From: Fallopia convolvulus | Taxonomy: Eukaryota; Streptophyta; Magnoliopsida; Caryophyllales; Polygonaceae | DNA: 64,000 bases | Direction of reading: 5' to 3' | Assembly (NCBI GenBank): GCA_964016875.1 | Contig: OZ024721.1 | Coordinates: 41,040,210-41,104,209 of the forward strand | Shown here: piece after piece, positions 51,491 to 61,191 of the stretch | How positions within the stretch are numbered: position 1 is the first letter of the stretch | Layout of the letters: each line of letters begins with the position of its first letter | Notes under the pieces: model-generated | Told to the model about the DNA's origin: nothing | What the model saw: only the letters and a program-made list of their open reading frames with translations | Databases searched by the model: none | Translations under genes and position numbers: made by a program

Positions 51491-52137
51491 AAGGTAAACT
51501 TAATGTTTATTCTGTAGATAGGGGATATTTATTTAAGGTTTGAAAATTATTCCAAGTTGAAAATTATGGTTGTATTTGAGAAAAGAGTGGTTTTCTCAAC
51601 AAAAAATAATCGAAGCTTAATAAGAGGGGAGAGGGCCGTTTTGCATTGTATAAAGGATTGGTCCAACACTTACAAGTTGGATCTTTCAAGTGAGTATGAC
51701 ATGTAGTGTGCGTAACTTATTTTTGTATGTAGCCCAAGATGACTCTGATCATTAGTCGAGAAAAATTCGTGGACAAGTGAAGGAGAATGATAGCAAATGG
51801 CAAGTCGTGACTTCAAAACACATTGACGACAAGCTTTGAGTTCCTTATGATAGACCAATAATCCAAGCATGGGCACAAAAGATCCAAAAATCTATTCAAG
51901 CTTCTTCTAGTTCAACTCGAAGCTATGATGGACACTTCACCTCAACTACTATGGATTACAATGCTCACTCATTGAGTGGCATCACGACTAGTCGAAGACC
52001 CCTAGAGGCCAATTGAGGAGCGCTAGACTAAGTGCATGCCCGATCACCCGACCGAGCAATTGCCCACCTCCGAGGATGTATACTTTAAGAAATGCATTGA
52101 GTCGAGCACTTGGGCCTCTGCGATCTTGTGTACATCA
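51491..52137. other. Possible transposon-derived sequence, unassigned
   Basis: A frame near 51770-51990 gives RPIIQAWAQKIQKSIQASSS, which vaguely recalls the C terminus of Gypsy polyproteins, but is too short to call. Otherwise nothing recognised. Confidence 0.35.
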
Positions 52138-52461
52138 AAGTGTTTTAATTATTTTTCAACTTAATTAGTTTAAATTAGTGTAAGCTTATTTTATGTTATG
52201 ATATGTAAACTGATTGAACCAGATTTTGTATTTTGTGGACCTTTTAGGCATATGAGTCGGTTGTTATTTTGGGTTGTGTGCAAGTCCATTTCCTAATTAG
52301 GGTTAGTATAAAAGCTATCAATTAAACAATGGCAACTTAACTTTTACTTTACACAGAAAATGAGAACCTAAAATTTGATGATCAATTTCCCTCATGTATC
52401 TTCTGTTTTTCTCACTTGACCTAAAGAAAAGCTCCACCTTTTCCAAATTTCCACAAATTTT
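52138..52461 (+). repeat. Probable LTR of a decayed Copia-like element
   Basis: A stretch rich in A/T, followed at 52464 by TTGGTATTAGAGTTAGG, a changed version of the tRNA-iMet primer site, and then by gag sequence. GTATAAAAGC at 52309 may be the TATA box. There is no second LTR in the window, so the left border is an estimate. Confidence 0.5.
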
Positions 52462-52539
52462 GACTTGGTATTAGAGTTAGGAATTCAAATACGACTCAAA
52501 CCACCATAACTCCAACTTCTCAAGATGGAAGCTTGTAGG

Positions 52540-53645
52540 ATTCAATTCCTGATGAGCTTTACTTACAACATTCTGATCATCCAAGTTATGTCTTGTCCAC
52601 TAGTCTTCTCAACTAAAGGAATTACAACCATTAGAGAAGGTCAGTTGAGGTTTCACTCATGACCAAGAACAAGTTAAGGTTGGTGATCGGCTCTTGTCAA
52701 AGACCAAGTCTAGAATCACCCCACTATGGATAGTGGGAACGTTGTAATTTGATGGTAATCTCTTGATTACACCATTTTGTGGAAAAGGAAATTATTGAAT
52801 TAATTTATATTGTAGGACTGCTTGCCAGGTTTGGAGTGAGTTGGCTACGAGATTTGGTAAATTAAATCGAACTCGTATTTTTCATGTCCAAAGAGAGATA
52901 CATTCAATATCTTAAGGAAACAATTCTATTTCTACTTATTTCACTAAACTAAAGGAATTGTGGGATGAGTACATGCTTTTAGTTGAAGGTTGTATTTGTT
53001 CTTGTGGGTCAACTTTTTCAATTCACAAAATCTTGCTAGATCAACAAGTTGTGTAGTTTTTTATGGGTCTTAATGAAAATTACAATGGGATCGGATTAGA
53101 GGAAATGTCTTAATGATGAGTCCACCTCCAAATCTAAAGGAGGTGTATCAGATTGTTCTTCAGGAAGAGAAAAAAAGGTCAGTAAGTAATAGTGTGAAAC
53201 TTGAGACAGAGTCAGCTACTTTTGCTTCATGGAAATCTGGCCAAAGAACAAATTCAGGGGATAGCACAAGAGGAAATCCAAGATTTTGTTGTGATCATTG
53301 CAAGACTTGAGGGTATTTCATTGATAAATGTTGGAAGCTTCATGCATATCCAACCAACTCATCTACAGTGTCTGTGAACTATTGTGATCATTGCAAAGTC
53401 AAAGGACATACCATTGACAAGTGTTGGAAAAATCATGGTTTTACTCCTGGTAAAACCGAAAACAAATTTTATTGTGAGCATTGCAAAGTAGGAGGGCATT
53501 TAGTTGAGAGGTGTAGGAAAATTCATGGGTATCCACCTGGTAAAAGCCCAAATAGAATGGTTGCACAAGTGAATGCATCTTATCCAACTTCTTCCAATAC
53601 AATAACTCCTCCTTCTATCATACACTACACCATTCTGCAAATTTA
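52540..53645 (+). pseudogene. Copia-like gag with three zinc knuckles
   Basis: Decayed gag: PDELYLQHSDHPSYV-type start near 52550, then capsid pieces in shifting frames (WSELATRFGKLNRTRIF, YFTKLKELWDEYMLL, CSCGSTFSIHKIL). From 53113 the frame is better kept: MMSPPPNLKEVYQIVLQEEKK. It then carries three CX2CX4HX4C-type knuckles: CDHCK at 53292 (damaged, with a TGA and Tyr for His), CDHCKVKGHTIDKC (53381) and CEHCKVGGHLVERC (53474). Each is followed by W/RK-HG-P-GK, so the unit has been triplicated. It is cut at 53624 by a CACTA element. Confidence 0.78.
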
Positions 53646-54180
53646 GCGACCATATTTAAGCGAACATGTAATACGGTCGCTAATTCGTGGCCACGTGGCT
53701 GCTAATGCGAAAAATTAAAAAAAGTTTAGCGTTCACGTGGTCGCCAATTTAGCGACCACAACACACGTGGTCGCTAAATACTCACTGGAAATTTTGGCGC
53801 CACGATTTCGCGACCATGTGGTCGCTAATCGGACGCTACGATTTAGCGACCACATGGTCGCAAATGTTTGGGACCATGTGGTCGCTGCATCGTGGCGTTC
53901 GATTAGCGACCACGTGGTCACGAGCATCTGTGACCATGTGGTCGCTAAATCGTGGCGCCAAACACCCAAAATGGACATAGCAACGACTGCCGCTAATTGG
54001 TGAATTCCGGCGTTAGCTACGGCAAATGGCAGCAACCGCCGCCTAAATGGCAACGACTGCCGCCATTTTTTGGATTTAGAGAGCACGAGGTGGCTAAAAC
54101 CCAAATTTATGGCGGAGATTAAAGAAATGCACGGGGTTTCAAAATATATAAAAAAAGGGAACGCGTGGTCGCTAAATCAA
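53640..54180. repeat. CACTA subterminal palindromic repeats
   Basis: At least eight copies of GCGACCA/TGGTCGC, often as head-to-head pairs around ACGTGG or ATGTGG, also GGTCGCTAAAT at 54166. Such clusters are the binding sites of the CACTA TNPA-type protein. Confidence 0.85.
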
Positions 54181-54779
54181 CCTTATATTTCGCTTCGTAA
54201 ATATCGGATGTCATTCGCATCCTCTCTTCTCTCTCAAAACCCTCCCGCCACCTCTTCCTCTTTCACCCTCCGCCAACCTCTCTGGTGCCACTAACCTATG
54301 TCGGTGGCACCAACCTCCGCCAATTCTCCTCAACATTCGAGACATCGACCGCCTCTAGGACTACCAACGACCGCCGCCAAGAGCCTGCCATCGCCACCCC
54401 TCCAAGGAACCTCTCACCCGCCGTGCCACCGCCCTGTACCGGCGTTGCCTCCTCCTCCTCTCCCTTCCATGTAAATGTTGATGTTAGGTTTGAGGTTTAT
54501 TTTGAGTTTAGGTTGATTTTGAGTGTAGGTTGAATTTGAGGTTGATTTAGGATTTAGGTTGAATTTTGTAGCTGGATTTAGAATATTGATTTAGGGTTTT
54601 ATGTTGAATTGTGGGTTTGATTTGGATTTTGATTGAATGAATTAATTAAGGTGTTAGATTTAGATTTAGGGTTGAAAATTGCTTTGGAGTTTGGATTATA
54701 TTGAATTGATTTGGGTATGAATATTGATTTGGATTTGGATTATGTTGAATTGTCGGTTGAATATTGATTTAGGGTTGGA

Positions 54780-55015
54780 TGAATGAGTTGAATTGTTGAA
54801 ATTGATTTAGGGTTTGATGAATGAGTTTAATATTGATTTGGATTATCGTGAATGTGTTGAATTGTTGAAATTGATTTAGGGTTTGATGAATGAGTTTAAT
54901 ATTGGTTTGGATTATGATGAATGAGTTGAATTGTTGAAATTAATATAGGATTTGATGATTGAGTTGAATATTGATTTGGATTATGATGAATGAGTTGAAT
55001 TGTTGAAATTGATGA
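54780..55015 (+). repeat. ~70-bp tandem repeat inside the CACTA element
   Basis: Three to four diverged copies of a unit beginning TTGAATTGTTGAAATTGATT and containing GGGTTTGATGAATGAGTTTA and TTGGATTATGATGAATGAG. Not telomeric; the TTTAGGG-like steps are isolated. Confidence 0.8.
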
Positions 55016-55125
55016 TTGATGATTGATGAATGAATTGAATTTTTATAGATGAGTTGATGAATGAGTTGAGGTATGAGTTGTTGAAATTTATTGAATTGTT
55101 TAGTATGGTCCAAGGTAGGGTGGAG

Positions 55126-56570
55126 TTAGAGGTAGACAACTGCCTCATCCGAAGGATGTTCCGTCGTCCGAGGCGACGCCCGACACATCCCCTCCAATAG
55201 ATGAGGGTGACACTCTCGAGTGCTCGATTGTAGAGGAGAGTATTGCTGGTCCTTCGGAGGCGCCAGATGATTCCCAATCTAACTATCACATACCCATCCC
55301 TTATCATCGATCACGTGGGAGGCACCCCAATAGGATCGAGGAGCTCAGCATTGTAAACGGCTAGTAAGAAAACAATCCATTTAAAAAAATTTCAATTCGG
55401 TAAATTTTTTATTTATTAGACATTTTATAACATGTATTTCGAGAATTTGTAGGTTGGAGCCGTCTCAGGCCGTGTCGAGTTGGTCGATGTTCGTGACCAC
55501 CAACCATCTAAATCATCGAGCTTCGGAGTTCCGCCTCGCGAGCGAGGAAACGGGGCTCATTGGTTTAAAAATTGGAGGGTAAGATCTTTTTCGATTTATT
55601 GTGCAATATGTCATATTTATTAATATTTTTTCCATTTCAAGCACACTTCTGTTGGGACGAGATGCAGCCTGGCATGGATGTCGCAACTGTCTGCGCTATA
55701 TGGGCGAAGCAAGCCAAGAAATAGTACGATGAAAATGTAGGAAAGTGTCGTTGGTCAAACACAAGATTGCCCTGGCTAGAGTTGGCGGCTTGGGCTTGTG
55801 GGTAGCAGGCTAGAAGGCCGATGCCAAGTTCAAGGTGAAATGCGGCCGACAAAAAGGGAACCAGAATGCAAATCCGAACCTCCACACAAGCGGTTCAAGG
55901 TACCACCCCGATACCCGTCATCTAATGGTATGTACAATTAATTTTTTTAGTTTAACTATTTTATTTTCAAAATTATTTAACAATAATAATTGCTCGTAGG
56001 AACAACAAAAAAGGTGGGAAATAACGCCTCTCGAGTTGCACATCGAGACGCATACGCGGGCCCAAATCGAGAGTTTATAGACCAGCGTGCATCCGATATC
56101 GCTGTAAGTATTATATGTAGTTTCCTTATTATTTTTATTCATATTTTAAATTTGTTGTCAAATTAGATTAGTTCTTACCAATATTAATTTTGTAGACGCG
56201 GTCCAGAGAGATTCTCGCACAGAGGACCTCCCAGTCCGGGACCCACCATCTTTTCAAGATGAGTGTGACGCGGTTTTAGAGGCGGCTGGAGGGGTCGGAT
56301 CGGGGGGAGTTGTTCCCAGTCTTGGGTGCACTGCATCGGACTACTACAACCCAAAGTGTTGCCAGGGCCCCACAAACAACCTCCTAGGATGGAGGAGATA
56401 TAGCAGGAGAACGCCTCCCTGCGTGCACAAGTGACAGAACTTCAGCAAAGCCAAGAAGCGACACAAGCGCGCATAGCCGAGCAACGACAACAGATTGAGC
56501 TTCTAAAGAAGTTCATGGAGGACATGCGCCGCAACCAAACACCGCCATCCTCGTCCTTTTAGCCACCTCC
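55126..56570 (+). pseudogene. CACTA transposase-associated protein (Transposase_24-like)
   Basis: Pieces in order, with intron-like gaps: GRQLPHPKDVPSSEATPDTS to HPNRIEELSIVNG (to about 55365); VSGRVELVDVRDHQPSKSSS and FGVPPRERGNGAHWFKNWR (55452-55578); KVSLVKHKIALARVGGLGLW and KFKVKCGRQKGNQNANPN with HTSGSRYHP (55735-55910); and TPLELHIETHTR then NREFIDQRASDIA (56020-56100). A coiled coil closes it: QENASLRAQVTELQQSQEAT, EQRQQIELLKKFMEDMRRNQ. In-frame stops (for example near 55722 and 55810) and a frameshift at 56055 show decay. Family members bind the subterminal repeats of their element. Confidence 0.78.
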
Positions 56571-56655
56571 TCCCGACAGTGCGGACCAGACAAATTAGCT
56601 AGTTTAGTAAAAATGTTTTAATTATTGTAAAACGTTTTGTAAATATTATTAGTAT

Positions 56656-57235
56656 CTTAACAACTATAAAAGTTGTCCATCTATGTTTTAATCATCCTTT
56701 TGTAAGGACCTTAAATTCCCTTATTTCAAAATAAAATAAAATAATAAATATTCCTTATGTTTAGAAAGCAAATGAAACATACAATATCATTGTCAATTAT
56801 TTAGAATTTTATATGCACATGAATCACATTAATCTAAATTTAAAAAAAATAGTTACCAAGAAATTCAAACCTAAAAATAGGTAATCTTTCTTAACAACTA
56901 TAAAAGTTTTCCATCTATGTTTAATAAATGCTCAATTCTTTTATAATAATTTCTACCAATATTAAATTACAACAAGCATATAAAAAACTTTATGTAATGA
57001 AAAAAATGGAAAATGAAAGATAAAATAATATTCATCTTTTTTAAGAACCTTAAATTTCCTTATTTCAAAATAAAATAAAATAATAAAGATTACTTATGTT
57101 TAGAAAGCAAATGAAAAATACAATACTACTGTCAATTATTCATAATTTTATATGCACAAGAATCACATTAATCTAAATTTAAAAAAATAGTTACCAAAAA
57201 AATCAAACCTAAAAATAGGTAATATATTAAGTATG
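56656..57235 (+). repeat. Tandem duplication of an AT-rich unit
   Basis: Two copies share AACTATAAAAGTT-TCCATC (56660, 56897), CTTATTTCAAAATAAAATAA (56719, 57060), TTATGTTTAGAAAGCAAATG (56755, 57096) and ATCACATTAATCTAAATTTA (56825, 57166). Ordered but of different spacing. Non-coding. Confidence 0.82.
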
Positions 57236-58256
57236 TAAAGTGAAAATAATGTTTGGAATGTCAAATTAGAACGGAAAAGAAATTCATATATCTTAAATTA
57301 ATATGCACTAATTAAATAATCAAATAATATATATGTGTGTGTGTTTTATAATATACTGATTTGTTTTTTTGTATAAAATCAATTATAAGATTTCATAACA
57401 GAATTATTTAATATGGTTAATTACGTATTATAATATCTAAAAGACTAAACATTTAACAAAATTTGTAAATATGGGATATAAACTCTGTCTCATTTAAAGG
57501 ACAGGTTAACACTCTAGTAATTTAACATGTGATTTTCTTATGTTACAACTAAAGGTGCTAAACTTGGACTATAAGACCACTTCACTGCTTAGAGATGAGA
57601 CGTGGTTAGTCGATAGGTGTGATGACAATGGAGGGTATATGGATGTAGAGACGACCACTATTGCACAAAAAAATTGTAAGCAAATTTTTATTTTCGCTTT
57701 ATGTTTTAAAAAATTTGTCAAATTTGTTGATGATTGGGGTTGGGGGACAAAAGATGCAAAAGAATTTATAAGGCTTCAATTAAATTGAGTAATCCATATA
57801 TTTCTATTAATCTATTTTTTTAGTTGAGATATTTCTGTTAATTTGTAGTAGGTAACACAAATGTAATAATTGACTATGCTAAAGAGTAAAATTGAAAGAT
57901 TATATGGTCAAATAAATAGGAAACATTACGAAAACAGATTTATATACATAATGTGAAATTTATGAAATATCACTAGCAACTTACAAGTCAATCAGGAAAG
58001 CTTCCATAGATAAAAACTACACGAGATAAGATGATTTGGTAGTGGTTTGAATATGTTAATGTAGTAAATTATTATTGGAATTAATATCCTAATATTTTCA
58101 TGGACACACATTAACAATACCCAACTACATAAGTATGAAAATTATGTGTTAATTTTATTTTTTCTAGGATTCACCCTGTTCAACTTAACTTATTCATCCA
58201 TAATTGTATGTATATTCATTAATTTTAATTTAATAAATGAGTATATGTCAATATAG
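57236..58256. other. AT-rich, one short reading frame of unknown origin
   Basis: A frame at 57540-57788 (82 codons, MLQLKVLNLDYKTTSLLRD) has no family I recognise. Possibly the left part of the transposon relic that follows. Confidence 0.35.
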
Positions 58257-61191
58257 GATATGTATAAAAAACAACAATCAGGAGGTGCCCTTGGAGAAGA
58301 CATTTTGTCTTTAGTATTATAGAAGGACGAATACTCAACTCAAGTGGTAGGTGTAGGGTTTGGAGTTGGTTTTAATCAATTTTATGGTTCATATAAACCA
58401 ATGTCCAACTCCTAAAAGAAGTTATTGCACTTCAGACTAATATAGACGAGTGCAAAAAAAAATTGGAGTTAGAAAACTGTCCTAATATTGAATAACAAGG
58501 ATTGCCTCAGCAAGAAGTTGCAGAATCTCCAACTTTTTCTTGTATGTGCTCAAAGGATTCTCACTAAAATGAACCATTGGTACATTTTCTCCGCAATTGT
58601 ATTATTTTAGATTAAAAGCATGTAATTAACTATTAATTTAAAGAATTATTCTCAAGAGGAACGACCTTTTAGGAAGAAACGGAGGAAATAGTATGGTGTG
58701 TTAGATCTGTAATATTAGATGGTCAGGATTAAAAATAAATAGGTCCAAAATAGGTTATATGGGTGAGAAGCACCAGATAATCTCCTAGCATAATTTTAGG
58801 GATTTGATTTGCACCCCTCTCTCCATATATTTCATTCCTTCTAAATCTGTATAACCGTCTAAATTAAATCCTCTCTTCCTCTTTGGTTCTCCACCTTTCG
58901 CCATTGATAAAGCTCTTCTTATAGAGTCGGATCTGCCTCTGATCATCATGCCATGGGAGGTGAAGAAAGCAGGGTACACCGGTGTCGGCATCGTCTTGCT
59001 TCTATTGTATTTCGTATTGAAAAAAAACCTTAATTCAATGGAAAGAGGTATGTAGTTTCTTGTGCTATTAATCGTTATCATACATTGTAGACTTGTAGTT
59101 CTTCATGTGTTTTTGAATGATTTATGATGTGCTTTTGGATTGATTCTTTCGAATTATTAACAAAATTATTCTTGTAGGTTTTTTTTATAGACGGAATAAG
59201 TGATAAATATGATTGGAATATTATACTTGAATGATTTGAATATTATGTTAATTAACTGATAATGTTAGTTGGATTTTGAATAATCAAACAATCTCGTATG
59301 AATATTCGTGTTAGTTGAATTGAATAATAAACGATGTATGCTCTAATAATTTGAGCAAACGCCTATTAAACGTTGAATAGTTTGTCTGATTGCTTTGAAC
59401 ATGTTCAATTGACTTTTGTAATGTTAGTTTGATAAGTCATAAACCATGAATATTAATGAATAATGATTTGAAAAAGTACTTATTCAATATTGAATTAATA
59501 CAATCAATTTTTAGTTTACAGTTTACAAATATATTCAAACGAGACTATTATTTTTTTCTTATGGTTCTTTCGATATTAATTAATTTAAACAAGCGCATGG
59601 TAAACCTTGAATATTTTGACTAATTGTTTTGAACATGTTCAAATGACTTTTATAAAAGTTGTCATGTAATTGATAAAACTTGAATGCGACTCAATATTGA
59701 GTTGAAAAAGTAATCAGTTAAACATGAAATAATACAATGGTTGTTTTGAATAATTCTGATATTCTTGGTTGAATTGAAAAATAATAAATTTATACTCTAA
59801 TAGTTTGAAAAAACACATGGTAAATCTTGAATATTTTGACTGATTGTTTTGAACATGTAGACTTTTTATTTATATAGACATGTTTTGATATCATAAATAC
59901 GTGGAATGATTTGTTATTCAAATATACGTGATTTATTATTCATGTATGCATTTTTTGTTATTCGTATATATGCGACTTGTTATTCATATACACATTTTTT
60001 GTTATTCATATATGCATGTGGCTTGTTATTCATATATGCGTGTTTTGTTATTCATACACGTGTGGCTTGTTATTCATAGATGTTTGTTCTGTTATGCAAT
60101 TATTCAAGAATGTCATGTCTTGTAATGCGAGAACCGTTATCCACATATGCGTGTTCTACAATGGAGTTATTCAAGAATGGTGAAAAAATGTAATCGGTGA
60201 AGTTTGAAGACAGAGACAAAGACTTATTTTTTATATTAGTGTACATTCAAATAGATAGATGTACTTATTCAAATTCATTGAAGTATGTATTCGAGATATA
60301 ACACGTACACTTTAATTTGTGTTATTCAATGTATTACATTTATATATTCAATGTCATATACGATCCACATTTTTACGTATTCATTTTTATTTTAATATGT
60401 AGTTATTCAACTAATAATCAATCAATATTCACGGTAAAATGAGTATTTATTCAACACTATAAATATATAAACAATCATCTTCTATTGTTCAAACCAATAT
60501 ATATTTTACATTTGAGTTGAAAAAGTTCCTATTATGACAATATTCTACAAGATTTTGCAAGATATGGCAATTTTTTATTCCACAATCTCCTAAAATATCT
60601 CCCCCTTATTTAAAAAATTGTGGCTTATCCCCCCTATATTGCTTAATTTACACCCTCATTTATAGCCATTCATTTCCCTTAATCTGACGCCTCACATGAA
60701 TTCTCCCGTTTCTCCTTAAAAGTAATTTAAATATATGTTATTATTGTTTTAACATTTATTGTAGGAGGAGCTTAAACAATGTAAGTTGTTTTGGTATGAC
60801 AAATCATATGTGGTGAAAGGTCGTGCTTCTATATTTTGATGTACAGTGCATTAGAGAAGTATCATGCTAGCATTTGCAACAGCACACCTCCACAAAACAC
60901 TATCAAGTAGATAAAAGTTAATAATTTTCGCATATTTGATATTTTCAACACATATTTATGTATTATATTGTAATGATATTTTTTTTCCAATGCCCTCAAC
61001 AAAAAGATAACCGTTCATGTGGTTATTTCATATGCCGAAACATAATGAAAATAGTACAAACATGTGCTAGAGAAATCCCAATTTCGGTAAGTAGAAGGCT
61101 AAGGGTCAAGGGAATTTTTTTAGCTCAGGGAAGAGAGGGAGAGATGGAAGGACAAGAACGAATAGTGAGTTTCAATATATATGGAAGATGA
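58257..61191 (+). pseudogene. Decayed CACTA/ULP1-type transposon relic
   Basis: At 58257-58500 the sequence reads GALGEDILSLVL, stop, KDEYSTQVVGVGFGVGFNQF, like the segment of CACTA-associated proteins that precedes the coiled coil, and a coiled-coil-like NIDECKKKLELENCPN follows. At 60985-61080 CPQQKDNRSCGYFICRNIMK is the C-terminal catalytic motif of ULP1-type (C48) cysteine proteases, with Asp/Asn, Cys and Gly-Tyr in place. ULP1-like proteases are frequent passengers of plant CACTA and MULE elements. Stops and AT-rich gaps make the links between these pieces uncertain; they may come from two elements. Confidence 0.5.
59920..60090 (+). repeat. Degenerate ~28-bp tandem repeat
   Basis: About six copies of TTGTTATTCATATATGCGTG variants in a row. 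Forms spurious short reading frames. No function evident. Confidence 0.75.

Larger units (their letters stand above)
53624..56640 (+). mobile_element. CACTA (En/Spm) element, 5' end and transposase-associated gene
   Basis: Starts CACTACACCATTCTGC within the gag relic. The next 550 bp are packed with subterminal repeats of the form TTAGCGACCACGTGGTCGCTAA and variants (for example near 53726, 53808, 53840 and 53930). A gene for a Transposase_24-like (TNPA-type) protein follows at 55126-56570. I found no inverse copy of the end (TGGTGTAGTG) on the right, so the 3' end is missing or decayed. The internal 54480-55060 is a long AT-rich intron-like region with tandem repeats. Confidence 0.82.

Noticed and set aside
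53737..54104. Frames with ATTWSQ / DHVVA repeats on both strands
   Set aside because: They arise from the CACTA subterminal palindromes (GCGACCACGTGGTCGC), not from a gene.
53640..54180. CRISPR-like array
   Set aside because: Spacing irregular, repeats palindromic and variable, host is a plant; they are transposon subterminal sites.
54580..54830. Interstitial telomere repeat (TTTAGGG-like steps)
   Set aside because: Only isolated single units within a ~70-bp tandem repeat; no consecutive array.
58785..59081. Minus-strand frame of 98 codons (MPTPVYPAFFTSHGMMIRGR within it)
   Set aside because: Reads plausibly as protein, but I recognise no family and find no neighbouring exon; not enough to call a gene.
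59928..60183. Two overlapping frames rich in Ile/His/Cys/Tyr
   Set aside because: Produced by the ~28-bp tandem repeat of TTGTTATTCATATATGCGTG.
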